Assembly: GCA_910586315.1 (NCBI GenBank) | Contig: CAJUIP010000001.1 | Coordinates: 126,334 to 190,333, forward strand | Source of the DNA: an uncultured Lachnospiraceae bacterium | GTDB lineage: Bacteria; Bacillota; Clostridia; Lachnospirales; Lachnospiraceae | Reading direction: 5' to 3' | Length of the DNA: 64,000 nt | Shown here: one piece after another, positions 34,762-44,093 of the stretch | Position numbering within the stretch: position 1 is the first letter of the stretch | Layout of the letters: each line of letters starts with the position of its first letter | Notes under the pieces: model-generated | What the model saw: the letters and a program-made list of their open reading frames with translations, nothing else | What the model was told of the DNA's origin: nothing | The model's database searches: none | Translations under genes and position numbers: made by a program

Positions 34762-35122
34762 CTATGAATTGGAGGTGACCGTATACGCATGTGAGGCCTG
34801 AAGAGGCTGCCCTTATAAAGAAAAATGTAGCAAGGAAAAAGGAAATAAGAGGTTATATGTTTCGAAGAGTTTTCTGGAGAAACGGCAGGAATTCTACAAA
34901 AATATCCAGGGTAAAACAGGAATCCTATATCGTATGAACCGGTCCATTCAAGGGGAAGGGGCATTTGAAGTTCTGAAAAATGATTACGAATTTCAAAGAT
35001 TTTTTCTGAGAGGATAAGCGAAGGTAAAACTGAAGATTCTTTTGTTGTGCATGGGCTATAACATCAATAAACTGCATATAAAAATCCAAAAGGAACGTAC
35101 CGGAAGTTACTTTTCCCAGTAA
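34762..35122 (+). pseudogene. IS1182-family transposase C-terminal fragment
   Basis: The plus strand shows the family end: a Cys cluster (GCPYKEKCSKEKGNKR), then RMNRSIQGEGAFEVLKNDYEF and QRFFLRG, AKVKLKILLLCMGYNINKLH. Two in-frame stops interrupt it (near 34800 and after FFLRG). The N-terminal two thirds are missing. Sequence from 34462 to 34761 holds nothing recognisable. Confidence 0.7.
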
Positions 35123-35162
35123 AAGGAACCACATAAAAAGCCAGGAAAACAGAGATATTATT

Positions 35163-35275
35163 AAAGTACGCCCAAAATCCAGGAGGAGCTCTAAGATAAA
35201 AAAATTCTTTCCGGATTTTTTCATATATAGAGCGAGGGTATCGCTTAATCATCTAATTCTGATGATTTTGCGACA
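35163..35275 (+). repeat. Dispersed repeat (second copy of 3540-3665)
   Basis: It shares AGTACGCC, AAAATCC, GGAGC, ATAGAGCGAGGGTATCGCT, ATCATCT and GATGATTTTGCG with 3540-3665 in the same order, directly after the IS1182 remnant here. Confidence 0.55.
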
Positions 35276-35277
35276 CC

Positions 35278-35505
35278 CTATTCTTCGCGGTGTAATAATT
35301 GTATGTGCCAAGGTCATCATTTTCCACATGCAGTATGATCTCGCTGAACGCTGATGTGATGGTGTGTGAATTATATGAAGAAGCAGGCCATCTGCCGATA
35401 ATTGAATGTAACTTGTATTTATTTAAGACTATATAGGGATTCATTTTTTGAAGCTCAGCAATATAATTAGCAGATATTCTGGATTTCAGTAAAATCGCAG
35501 TAATA
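35278..35505 (-). pseudogene. Third, partial copy of the 177-residue unknown gene
   Basis: About 75 codons corresponding to IAELQKMN..IVLNK, IIGRWPASSYNSHTITSA and HVENDDLGTYNYYTAK are nearly identical to the intact gene at 28410-28943. Both ends are cut off, by the repeat at 35163-35275 on one side and unrelated sequence on the other. Confidence 0.7.
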
Positions 35506-35671
35506 ATAATCTTGTTTAAGTGCAGTTCCATTATAATATGGAATGGGGAAAAGATGGTTGTCGTTAGCCACCTTTTTTCTTTTTAACGGATAAATTTCAG
35601 GGCTATCTATTTCCTGACAGTCTCTTCTTTTTTCTATAGTGGCAAAGCACCCACTAATGCAATAACATGTT

Positions 35672-35739
35672 TATATTTAGCTAAATAATTATTCCATATA
35701 ATGCAATCCTGTGCTATACTAAAAAGAAATGGCAGTGCC
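35672..35739 (+). repeat. IS630 left-end copy
   Basis: The block matches 29839-29906 but no transposase follows; a two-gene module begins instead at 35820. The promoter-like boxes within it could drive that module. Confidence 0.6.
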
Positions 35740-35819
35740 CGCCCCGCAGGGTTGCGGGAATGGACTTAAAAAGGCATTATAATTTGAAAATATTTAAGAA
35801 ACTTAAGACGGAGGTTACT

Positions 35820-36140
35820 ATGGATACGATTGAAAACGAAGTATATTTTATGGTTGATAAATATGATCAGGAGGCTGTTAACCTGATAAAAGAAGCTTTT
35901 GAAGAGTATGAGATCGTGGAGGAAGAAAGCTTTGCCGGGGGAGCTGTTATTGTATTTGTTGTCTCTGCGGTAATTGCTTTAGCAAACACAAAGGCAGCAA
36001 AGTCAATCATTGATGGACTGTTTGAAAAGGACAGAATTAAGGTTGAGTATAACGGTATTAAAATTGAAGGGTCTTATGATAATGTCCAGGCAACAATAAG
36101 AAAAATACAGAGAGAGGAACGCTCTCATGATGGATATTAA
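35820..36140 (+). CDS. Small membrane protein, possible effector-associated partner
   Basis: A 106-residue protein with an alpha/beta N-terminal part (EVYFMVDKYDQEAVNLIKEAFEEY), one hydrophobic span (GGAVIVFVVSAVIALANT) and a C-terminal KVEYNGIKIEG block followed by a helix. Small proteins with this span plus a ..V.G..I.. tail often sit next to peptidase-type effectors in conflict systems; that comparison is from general pattern and is not certain. GGAGG lies five bases before the ATG at 35820. The end overlaps the peptidase gene by 14 bases, so the two are coupled. Confidence 0.6.
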   Translation: MDTIENEVYFMVDKYDQEAVNLIKEAFEEYEIVEEESFAGGAVIVFVVSAVIALANTKAAKSIIDGLFEKDRIKVEYNGIKIEGSYDNVQATIRKIQREERSHDGY

Positions 36141-37254
36141 TAAATATCTCACAAGATATACAATACTGCATGAACCGAAATATGACAGGTTTGGAAAAAT
36201 AATTAAAGGTTTTCCGCAAGAGATAGATGGAAAATACAGCTCCAATTTTGTTGAAATATATAGTACTTTCATTTTTCCAAGAAGAATAAAGCTAAATGGT
36301 AAACAGTATATAATCATAGATCATCATTTTGAGAATCTGTTTGCACACTATTCTTCGGCTTATTTATGCGCGGTGAAGAGACTTGAGGTCGACATCGATA
36401 GTGAGTATCTAAAGCATATAATGAAAAGTATTATAATGATATCACAAGCAAGCTTACAAGAAGAAATTCCGGGTTTGGCCTTGAGCTTTGTGCAGGAATA
36501 TGTAGATAGTGGAGCTGTTTTGGGAAAATACGATTCCCTTCTCCATTTGTTTGGAAAAGATACACCTTTGAATGAAACAGAGATCTTTTCAAATATGTTT
36601 ACCATTTTGCATGAAATAGGCCATATCAGATATAATGATTTGCAGGGAAATGAGAATGGTTTTCTGGGTTTTCAAGATATGTTAAAAAGCGTGACCTCAT
36701 TTGATGCTTCAGAATCTGGTCAAAATATTAGAGATATGCTTATGGCATTGAAGGCTGGTGACAAAACAAATGTTGAAGAATTGTATTGTGATTTTGTAGC
36801 CGTTCTTGAAATAATCGATATCATTGAAAAAGTTTTTGGATCTAACATGAGCAGCTTAGAAAAAACAACGATTACAATAGAGTCGATAATGCTATCGATT
36901 GGATTTCAGGCACTGCTGATTCAGAACAAACTTTATTGGCAATCGCTGTATTATCAGTATCAAAATATGAAAGAGAGGACCGAAAAAGTACAAGAAACAA
37001 TACAAAAGAAATTTAGTCAGCTGCAGGTTAGAGGAACATTTTTGTATACTCTGGCCCATGAGCTCGTATGTAAAAAGCACAATATGGATGATACCAAGAG
37101 CTATTTCGCAAAATCATCTGCATTTGATGATGCTTCATTTGAAATGTTTCATTTTTACTCAGATAGAATATTAGGGCGTGCTTTATGGAATGAACAACAC
37201 TATTCAATTGAAGAAATGAAAAAAATCAGGAATCAATTATTAGGGTGGAACTAA
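36127..37254 (+). CDS. HEXXH zinc-peptidase-like protein
   Basis: A 375-residue protein with a gluzincin-type motif ILHEIGHIRYND (His-Glu-X-X-His) and, about 60 residues later, EELYCDFVA, which can give the third metal ligand. No signal peptide, so it should act in the cytoplasm. The flanking helical regions do not match a family I know. With the small membrane protein before it, it forms a two-gene module in a mobile-element-rich setting, which suggests a toxin, defence or stress-response protease. Confidence 0.6.
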   Translation: MMDINKYLTRYTILHEPKYDRFGKIIKGFPQEIDGKYSSNFVEIYSTFIFPRRIKLNGKQYIIIDHHFENLFAHYSSAYLCAVKRLEVDIDSEYLKHIMKSIIMISQASLQEEIPGLALSFVQEYVDSGAVLGKYDSLLHLFGKDTPLNETEIFSNMFTILHEIGHIRYNDLQGNENGFLGFQDMLKSVTSFDASESGQNIRDMLMALKAGDKTNVEELYCDFVAVLEIIDIIEKVFGSNMSSLEKTTITIESIMLSIGFQALLIQNKLYWQSLYYQYQNMKERTEKVQETIQKKFSQLQVRGTFLYTLAHELVCKKHNMDDTKSYFAKSSAFDDASFEMFHFYSDRILGRALWNEQHYSIEEMKKIRNQLLGWN

Positions 37255-37300
37255 TAAGCTGACAGGAGGGAAATGATTAGAATGCCCGGATTTTGTAAAA

Positions 37301-37545
37301 ATGAGATTGAGCTGGGGATGTGCAAAGGGACTGGAAAACAGTGGAAAAAGGCCGGTAAGAGGTGATAAGCCCTGTTTTTCTATTTGTGGAGATTATGAGC
37401 TTGATTTTGTGGTCGTGAATGGAAAGGATGACAGAATTGGTCTTGAGGTTAAAACCACTGACAACGGGGCGCGTTTTCTCTTATATTTTAAGGAGCATGG
37501 TCTGATTGATAAGGCGTATCGTACCGGTTTATTACGAGGCGGGCA
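37301..37545 (+). pseudogene. DUF4143 (AAA_14 ATPase) C-terminal remnant
   Basis: The frame contains GDYELDFVVVN, then GLEVKTTDNGARFLL and the end region DKAYRTG, matching the PD-(D/E)XK-like DUF4143 domain of AAA_14 ATPases (E..D....EVK). The ATPase part is missing, and the palindrome at 37549 interrupts the end. An intact relative is at 46115. Confidence 0.5.
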
Positions 37546-37548
37546 TGG

Positions 37549-37600
37549 AGAAAAGGGACTGTTGCAAAATGGAAAAACATTTTGTAACAGCCCCTTTTCT
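37549..37600. repeat. Short MITE-like palindrome (same type as 45809-45920)
   Basis: AGAAAAGGGACTGTTGCAAAAT pairs almost completely with ATTTTGTAACAGCCCCTTTTCT around a short loop. The arm sequence resembles the arms of the longer palindrome at 45809 and the GGGGCTG ends of IS1182-type elements. It could also act as a bidirectional terminator between the module before it and the convergent regulator gene. Confidence 0.6.
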
Positions 37601-37709
37601 TTGGCAGGTAACAAACCTGGGATATCATATATCTGGCAGGACTCCGCAGGACAGCGTACCCCGCTGCATCGGGCATATTCGTGCATGGACGGGAACAGCC
37701 TTTTATTCA

Positions 37710-38576
37710 CTATTGAAAAAACGAGGCAATATAATCCAGGCGTTCCTGGGTTTTGACGTCTTTTTGAATCAGAACCGCCAGAATTCCAGACAGAATCGTC
37801 ACGAGCGAGGTTGGCGCAGTCATGGAATTATAATAAATCAGACTGGAGGTCTGACATAAAAGAAGCTGCTCGGCATAGGAGGCAATGGGCGCCGTCAGCT
37901 TATCTGTAATGCAAATGGTATGACAGCCAAGAGCCTGCGCGCACTGCGCCATATTGATGGTAAACTCCTTGTAGTTGGGGAAGGAGAAGAGAATGAAAGC
38001 ATCGTCCTCTCCGGCGTTTACAAGTGTATAGGGGAGAAGTGTGAGGTTGTCCGGACAAATAATCTGCGCGTCAAGGCATAAAAATTTCAGACGGGTCAGC
38101 AGAATCTCTGCGACGGATCCGTTGAGCCCGGTTCCCACAATAAAGATTTTGCGGGCCTTTTTTATGCTCATGGCAGTTTCAAACAGCGTTTCAAATGAGA
38201 TAGAATCATAGGTTTTTTGCATCAGCTCCAGCTCATTCTGGATGGCGCGGCAGATGATGTCGTCAGTTGGCGTCTCCCGCAGATCATTTAGTTCGGATTT
38301 GACAATACGCATGGGAATGACCATGGTCTGTATATAGTTTTGCAGGTCCTTTTTAAAAGCTCCAAAGTTTTCGTATCCCAGCTTTTTTGCAAACCGGATG
38401 ACCGTCACGGTGGTGACGCCGGCAAGTTTACTGAAATCTTCCAGGCGTAAAAAGCAGATCGTTTCTGCCTGTGCTAAAACCAGATCTGCGATTTTTTTCT
38501 GTGTTTCACTTAACAGCGGATAGACCTTCTGGATGGTATTTATGGGAGTTGTATAGGCAGGCTGGGTTTGTTTCAT
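37710..38576 (-). CDS. RpiR/MurR-family transcriptional regulator
   Basis: A 288-residue regulator with an N-terminal HTH_6 domain (IQKVYPLLSETQKKIADLVL ... VTTVTVIRFAKKLGYENFGAFKKDL) and a C-terminal SIS domain (KIFIVGTGLNGSVAEIL, AFILFSFPNYKE). SIS regulators sense phosphorylated sugars or amino sugars. The Met at 38576 follows GTGAGGGA; an upstream Met at 38651 has no ribosome site. It is divergent from the peptide transporter operon and may control it, perhaps linked to cell-wall peptide or amino-sugar recycling. Confidence 0.85.
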   Translation of the reverse strand: MKQTQPAYTTPINTIQKVYPLLSETQKKIADLVLAQAETICFLRLEDFSKLAGVTTVTVIRFAKKLGYENFGAFKKDLQNYIQTMVIPMRIVKSELNDLRETPTDDIICRAIQNELELMQKTYDSISFETLFETAMSIKKARKIFIVGTGLNGSVAEILLTRLKFLCLDAQIICPDNLTLLPYTLVNAGEDDAFILFSFPNYKEFTINMAQCAQALGCHTICITDKLTAPIASYAEQLLLCQTSSLIYYNSMTAPTSLVTILSGILAVLIQKDVKTQERLDYIASFFQ

Positions 38577-38696
38577 AAAGTCCCTCACTCTTTCGTTGAA
38601 TTCTTTCTGTAAATTTTTTCTAATTATATCATAAGTTCGTCGATATTCCAATAATGATAAAAAAAGAAAACAGTTCTTAATATAGTTAGAAATATA

Positions 38697-38725
38697 TTGA
38701 CAAATAGTGACAAATAATGTATATA
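38697..38725 (+). promoter_or_regulatory. Candidate promoter in the rpiR-opp intergenic region
   Basis: TTGACA (38697-38702), 17 bases, then TATATA. It points to the right, toward the transporter operon, but nearly 1 kb from it, so its target is uncertain. Confidence 0.35.
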
Positions 38726-38820
38726 TAATTATATACTAATAACGCCATAAAGTAAATATTTTAATATACATACAAGCGGTGGAAGCTTTTCTATGAATAG
38801 TAACTTTTCCGTTATTTTCC

Positions 38821-38937
38821 ACTCTCCGCTCAATCACTCTGTTTATTGACTGGGAACCAGTGTCATAATGAGTCCAAAGGATATGCCTCATTGCCGCAGG
38901 TAGTCTTAAATGGGCTTATGCAGTTACATTTACAGGG
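38821..38937 (-). repeat. Dispersed repeat with small Cys-rich frame (copy at 54638-54754)
   Basis: The 117-base block is about 80 percent identical to 54638-54754 without gaps. On the minus strand both copies end a short frame with the shared pattern PC..NCI.PF...C.N.AY.L..L-stop. Here the frame could extend from 39102 (79 residues, several Cys), but its start lacks a ribosome site. I treat it as a repeat with coding potential and do not call a gene. Confidence 0.5.
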
Positions 38938-39125
38938 TGCCTGTGAACAGTAGTTTTTCCTCTGTACGCACCAGAGCAGGCTGCAAATGCGGCACATACC
39001 TTTCGGTCCCGTGTGCACAAGAAAAGAGGACATGGCTGGATACATGCCCTTTTTTGCCGAAAGTATGAAATAACAGAAACGGGAAAGGGGATTAGAAATC
39101 AAGGGAAAGAGATAAGAAAAGCGGC

Positions 39126-39308
39126 TTACTCATCCTTAGAGCGGAATCTGGAAAGCATAACGGTGAAGATACAGGCGGTCAGCAATGCGGCAAACATCCC
39201 CCAGATATAAGATGGCTTCCAGTAAGTAAGAACGAGAAGCGCGAGAAATATAAGCCAGCTTATAGCTGTGAATATTAGTAATGCCTGATGAAGTCTGACG
39301 TTGTTCAT
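39126..39308 (-). CDS. Small two-span membrane protein
   Basis: A 60-residue protein with two hydrophobic spans (LLIFTAISWLIFLALLVLTYW and IWGMFAALLTACIFTVML) joined by a KPSY turn and a charged tail RFRSKDE. GGAGG lies five bases before the ATG, a strong initiation context. Function unknown. Confidence 0.6.
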   Translation of the reverse strand: MNNVRLHQALLIFTAISWLIFLALLVLTYWKPSYIWGMFAALLTACIFTVMLSRFRSKDE

Positions 39309-39497
39309 AAAACCTCCGGAAAAATTTTTATCAGGATTCCGGCAGGAATCCGGTTCGCTGATTCATGTAAACCATAGCATATTTAAAAATAAAATACAAG
39401 CGTACGGCAGCGAAAGCGCTGCCCCAGTGTAACAATTGTTACTGTCCACAAGAGGGGGCATCTTCTTGTCCGCCGCAGTGCGATATTAAGCACGAAG

Positions 39498-39517
39498 CAT
39501 CGGGCGTTCGCCCGATG
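39498..39517. repeat. Compact hairpin CATCGGGCG-TT-CGCCCGATG
   Basis: A perfect nine-base inverted repeat with a two-base loop lies about 160 bases upstream of the transporter operon. It may be an operator or a palindromic repeat; no T-run follows. The rest of 39309-39676 shows only a smaller GCAGCG..CGCTGC hairpin near 39405. Confidence 0.4.
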
Positions 39518-39676
39518 TGGAAAAGCGGATAAAATCAGTTTTTCCCTGCCCAGCGAATGGTTACAAACAGTTAGTTACTGTTCGTGTTTCGTACTATAAA
39601 GGATGCAATTTCCGCCTTTTATGAAGAAAAGAATGCGGGAATAAAAATAAATCAAGATATAAAAGGAGAGATCAGT

Positions 39677-41208
39677 ATGAAAAAAATGCTCGGAAACTTG
39701 CAGTTATTCTTTCTCTGGCTTTGGCAGCAGGCGCATTGGCCGGCTGCGGAAAGAGCGAAGATACGAAAAAAGATACGCTGACCGTGGCGTTTCGGAATGA
39801 GCCGGCCAATATGGATCCGACCGGAAGCTCGTCGTTGACTGCTTTCTGTATCCAGTTTCAGAACTTTGACCGTCTGGTGATCAATAACGGTGACGGGACA
39901 TTTTCACCGTCGCTGGCAAAAGAGTGGGAGCAGATCGATCCGCTGACATACCGGTTTTATCTGCAGGAGGGCGTGAAATTCCATGACGGTTCGGAAATGA
40001 CGGCGGAGGATGTCGTGTATACCATTGCGAGAGCAGAAAAGTCCAGTTTCAGCTCTTCCTTCTTCGGATATTTTAACGGCGAGGCCTGTCAGGCAGTGGA
40101 CGACTATACGGTGGATATTGTAACGTATGAACCGTTTGCCCCGTTCCTCACGTATCTGTCGTCTTCCCGCGGCTCTATCGTGCCGAAGGCCTATATTGAG
40201 GAGGTTGGCGATGAGGCGTTCGGACGGAACCCGGTTGGCACCGGCGCTTACAAATTTGATTCCTGGACATCCGGCGACAACATTACCATGGTAAAAAATG
40301 AGGATTACTGGAACAAGGATAAAAATGTGGCATGCAATAAGATCATTAACCGCTTTGTCACAGATACCTCTGCCCGTGCGATTGAGATCGAGTCCGGCTC
40401 GGTTGATGTTTCCCTTCATGTAGCCGGAAATGACGCGGCCCGCCTGGAGACCACCGACGGCGTGACGACGCAGATCGGACCGTCTTACAGCACAACATAT
40501 CTTCGCTTTGACATTGTCAATAACGATATTTTTGCAGATGTAAATATTCGTAAGGCATTACGGGCGGCCATTGATATGAAGACCATCGTAGAGACTGTCT
40601 GGGGGAACGGTGGTGAGTTTGCACAGAGCTATTATTCTCCGGTATTGCTTGGCTGGAAGGACGTATGCAGCAATGATTATGATGAAGAGGCGGCAAAACA
40701 GTATCTGGCCGAGGCGGTAGCGAACGGTTTTGACACTTCTAAGACGTATACGATTTACTGTAATGGAGATTCTCTGGAAACAAATGCCATCCAGGCGTTC
40801 ATGAGCCAGTGGAAAAAGGTGCTGGGACTGAACTTTGAAATGAATATCATGGATAATGCGACCCTGACCAGCAAACTCAATGAAGGCACCGGAGAGATCC
40901 CGTTCGTAGTCTCTTCGACCAACGCGGCGGCAGGCGACCCCGACCATGGACTTTTTGTTTACAAAGGGACTTCCTGTACAACGCATAACGATCCGGCCCT
41001 CTTTAACTTAATCAGCGAGGCGGCAGCGGAATTTGATGTCGAAAAGAGAATTACACTCTATGGCCAGGTTCAGGATATGCTGCATGACGGATGTTATACG
41101 ATTCCTATCGTAAACACCAATGCGATTTACGGCCTGAATGCAGCCGTGCAGGGCTTAAAGACTGACCCGGGCTATGTGCCGGATTTCACAAGTGTTTATT
41201 TTGAATAA
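39677..41208 (+). CDS. Dipeptide/oligopeptide-binding lipoprotein (SBP family 5), frameshift in signal peptide
   Basis: The body is a typical extracellular solute-binding protein of family 5: TLTVAFRNEPANMDPT, RLVINNGDGTFSPSLAKEW, YRFYLQEGVKFHDGSEMTAEDVVYT, and TGAYKF. The ATG at 39677 has AGGAGAG six bases upstream, but the tract of seven A after it puts the start in a different frame from the lipobox region KLAVILSLALAAGALAGC. One more A would give a perfect lipoprotein signal peptide MKKNARK... with Cys acylation. Either a pseudogene, a phase-variable tract or a sequencing error. It begins an ABC operon. Confidence 0.8.
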
Positions 41209-41239
41209 CTTTTTTCCACAAAGTCAGGAGGCATGAACG

Positions 41240-42229
41240 ATGTATAAGTATATTTTAAAGCGCCTGATCCTGCTTCTTCCGGTACTGATTGGTGTGAGTC
41301 TGGTAGTGTTTGTCATGCTGGAGATTACCCCTGGCGATCCCGCCAGACAGCTCGCCGGCGCCGATGCGTCGGAAGAAGCCGTGGAGCAGCTCAGAGAGCA
41401 GATGGGATTGAATGACCCGGCAATCACCAGGTTTGTCCGCTATATATGGAATGCCTGCCACGGAGATCTGGGGGCTTCCTATACCACAAAAGCGCCGGTT
41501 ATCCATGAGATCATGAACCGCTTTCCGACTACCTTTACATTGGCGTGCCTCAGCACGCTGATCGCAGGCTGTACAGGAATTTTACTTGGAATTATCTCCG
41601 CCACCCACCAATACAGTTTCCTGGACCGCTTTGCAACGGTGTTTGCCCTTTTGGGCGTTTCCATGCCGGTGTTCTGGCTGGGAATGCTGTTAATTGTTTT
41701 CTTTTCCGTGAATCTTGCGATTCTTCCTTCTTCTGGTTTCAGTACGCCGCTGCATTGGATTATGCCTGCTGTGGCAGTCGGATACAGGTCTTCTGCAATC
41801 ATTACAAGGCAGACCAGATCTTCCATGCTGGAGGTCATCCGTCAGGATTATATCCGCACGGCCCGCGCGAAGGGGCAGACGGAGAAAGTAGTTATTTATA
41901 AACACGCGTTAAAAAATGCGCTGATCCCGGTTATCACCGTGCTGGGCTTACAGTTTGGCGCAGGTCTGGGAGGAGCCGTTGTAACGGAAACGGTCTTTTC
42001 GATTCCCGGCCTTGGCAAACTGATGGTGGATTCCATCAACTCCAGAAATTATCCCATGGTGCAGGGAGGCGTACTGATTATTGCCTGTGTGTTTACCCTG
42101 GTGAATCTGGCTGTTGACGTTATATACGCCTATTTGGATCCGCGCATCAAATCCCAGTATGGCGGCCGGGTGAAGGCAAAGAAACTTGTGAAGACGAAAG
42201 GAACGGAAAAAGGAGGCGGACAGGAGTGA
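41240..42229 (+). CDS. Dipeptide ABC transporter permease, DppB/OppB type
   Basis: A 329-residue permease with an N-terminal span, periplasmic PGDPARQLAG segment and the EAA-type loop (YIRTARAKGQTEKVVIYKHALKNALIPVI) that meets the ATPases. Six spans in total. CAGGAGG precedes the ATG closely. It overlaps the next permease by four bases and is the first of the two paired membrane subunits. Confidence 0.92.
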   Translation: MYKYILKRLILLLPVLIGVSLVVFVMLEITPGDPARQLAGADASEEAVEQLREQMGLNDPAITRFVRYIWNACHGDLGASYTTKAPVIHEIMNRFPTTFTLACLSTLIAGCTGILLGIISATHQYSFLDRFATVFALLGVSMPVFWLGMLLIVFFSVNLAILPSSGFSTPLHWIMPAVAVGYRSSAIITRQTRSSMLEVIRQDYIRTARAKGQTEKVVIYKHALKNALIPVITVLGLQFGAGLGGAVVTETVFSIPGLGKLMVDSINSRNYPMVQGGVLIIACVFTLVNLAVDVIYAYLDPRIKSQYGGRVKAKKLVKTKGTEKGGGQE

Positions 42230-43095
42230 GCGAACAGGTTCTTTCAACGAAGAAAAAGAGCATGGGAGCAGAGAAATTCCATGCCTTTATGAAAAATAAA
42301 CTGGCAGTGGCGGGCGCGGTTCTTTTGATCATCATGATTCTGCTTGCCGCATTCTCACCGGTGATTGCCCCATACGGATTCGATGAGCAAAATTATGAGG
42401 CCGCCCGCCAGACGCCTTCTCTCAGCCATCTGGCAGGTACGGATGAGCTGGGGCGCGATATCTTTTCGAGGATTTTGTACGGCGGAAGAGTATCGTTGAC
42501 CATCGGAATCATCTCCGTTGGAATCGGCGTGCTCTGCGGCGGTTCCCTGGGAATCCTCGCAGCCTATTATGGGGGAACCGCAGAGACTATTATTATGCGC
42601 TTTATTGATATTTTAATGGCAATCCCCAGTATTATCCTTTCGATTTCCATCTGTGCGGCGTTGGGTTCCGGCATCGTCAATACGATGATCGCGGTAGGTA
42701 TCAGCTCGATTCCGACGTACGCCCGGGTATTCCGGTCATCCGTGATTTCAGAGAAATCCAAGGAATATATCGAGGCGGCCCGTGCAGTCGGAGCCGGAAA
42801 TGCACGGATTATTCTAAAGCACATTATCCCCAATTCCCTGGCTCCGGTCATTGTCCAGGCTTCACTGGGAGTCGCGCAGGCAATTACGACGGCAGCGTCT
42901 TTAAGCTTTATTGGTCTGGGAATCCAGCCGCCGAATCCGGAATGGGGAGCGTTACTCTCCGGCGGCCGCCAGTATATCCGTGACTTCCCGCATATGGTGG
43001 TGTATCCGGGAATCGCCATTATGCTGACGGTACTGGCTCTGAATCTGATTGGAGACGGGCTGCGTGACGCGCTGGATCCACGGCTGAAACGTTAG
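42226..43095 (+). CDS. Dipeptide ABC transporter permease, DppC/OppC type
   Basis: A 289-residue permease that starts at a GTG overlapping the end of the partner permease. It shows the OppC N-terminal domain with AGTDELGRDIFSRILYGGR and the EAA loop EYIEAARAVGAGNARIILKHIIPNSLAPVI. The order permease B then C then two ATPases is the normal one for the family. Confidence 0.92.
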   Translation: MSEQVLSTKKKSMGAEKFHAFMKNKLAVAGAVLLIIMILLAAFSPVIAPYGFDEQNYEAARQTPSLSHLAGTDELGRDIFSRILYGGRVSLTIGIISVGIGVLCGGSLGILAAYYGGTAETIIMRFIDILMAIPSIILSISICAALGSGIVNTMIAVGISSIPTYARVFRSSVISEKSKEYIEAARAVGAGNARIILKHIIPNSLAPVIVQASLGVAQAITTAASLSFIGLGIQPPNPEWGALLSGGRQYIRDFPHMVVYPGIAIMLTVLALNLIGDGLRDALDPRLKR

Positions 43096-43108
43096 GGGGG
43101 AAGACAGG

Positions 43109-44092
43109 ATGAATCTGCTGGAATTGAAGGATCTGACGATCCATTATTTTACGGATGACGGCGTTGTGAAGGCCGTCAATGGACTGACATTATCGGTGGG
43201 AGCCGGCGAGACCGTAGGATTAGTTGGCGAAACCGGAGCCGGAAAGACAACAACGGTGTTAGGAATTATGAATCTGGTACCGGATCCCCCTGGAAAGATC
43301 GTATCCGGACAGATTTTGTATGAGGGGGAAGATCTTGCGGGGAAAAGCCAGATTGAGATGCGCGATATCCGGGGAAGTAAGATCTCCATGATCTTCCAGG
43401 ATCCTATGACAGCCTTAAACCCGGTCCTTACGGTTGGGGACCAGATTGCGGAAGTAATCCGTCTTCATGAAGAGATTTCCCGGGCAGATGCGTACGTAAA
43501 AGCGGCAGAGATGCTGGAGATGGTTGGGATTCCTTCAGAGCGTCTGGGAGAATATCCGCACCAGTTTTCAGGCGGAATGAAGCAGCGCGTAGTCATTGCG
43601 ATTGCCCTGGCCTGCAATCCCAGGCTCCTAATCGCAGATGAGCCGACGACTGCTCTGGACGTGACGATTCAGGCACAGGTTCTGAAGATGATGAATGACT
43701 TAAAGAAGAACCTGGGCACATCCATGATTCTTATCACCCACGACCTTGGCGTTGTGGCGGAAACTTGCGATAAAGTGGCGATCATGTATGCCGGTGAAAT
43801 TGTGGAATCCGGTTCGCTGGAGGATATCTTCCTTCATACGGCCCATCCCTATACGAAGGGCTTATTTGAGTCGATTCCCAGTCTGAAGCAGGATACGAGG
43901 CGCCTGAAACCGATCAAAGGCCTGATGCCGGATCCCCGCAATTTGCCGCAAGGGTGCTCTTTCTGCCCAAGATGCCCGTATGCGAAGGAGGAATGCGCTT
44001 CCCATGACCCGCAGGTAACGGAAATCTCGGAGGGGCATTTTGTGAAATGCCCGTACTGGCGCGAAGTCCACTTAAATCGGGAGGAATTATAG
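43109..44092 (+). CDS. Dipeptide ABC transporter ATPase, DppD/OppD type
   Basis: A 327-residue ATPase with Walker A GETGAGKTT, signature SGGMKQRV, Walker B LLIADEPTTALD and switch His in ITHDLGVV. The C-terminal oligopeptide domain holds the family cysteine cluster (GCSFCPRCPYAKEEC), known to bind an Fe-S cluster in some members. GGGGGGAAGA precedes the ATG. It ends one base before the next ATPase begins. Confidence 0.92.
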   Translation: MNLLELKDLTIHYFTDDGVVKAVNGLTLSVGAGETVGLVGETGAGKTTTVLGIMNLVPDPPGKIVSGQILYEGEDLAGKSQIEMRDIRGSKISMIFQDPMTALNPVLTVGDQIAEVIRLHEEISRADAYVKAAEMLEMVGIPSERLGEYPHQFSGGMKQRVVIAIALACNPRLLIADEPTTALDVTIQAQVLKMMNDLKKNLGTSMILITHDLGVVAETCDKVAIMYAGEIVESGSLEDIFLHTAHPYTKGLFESIPSLKQDTRRLKPIKGLMPDPRNLPQGCSFCPRCPYAKEECASHDPQVTEISEGHFVKCPYWREVHLNREEL

Positions 44093-44093
44093 T

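Noticed and set aside
39904..40419. Minus-strand open frames inside the transporter and hydrogenase genes
   Set aside because: They are opposite-strand shadows of well-supported coding genes.
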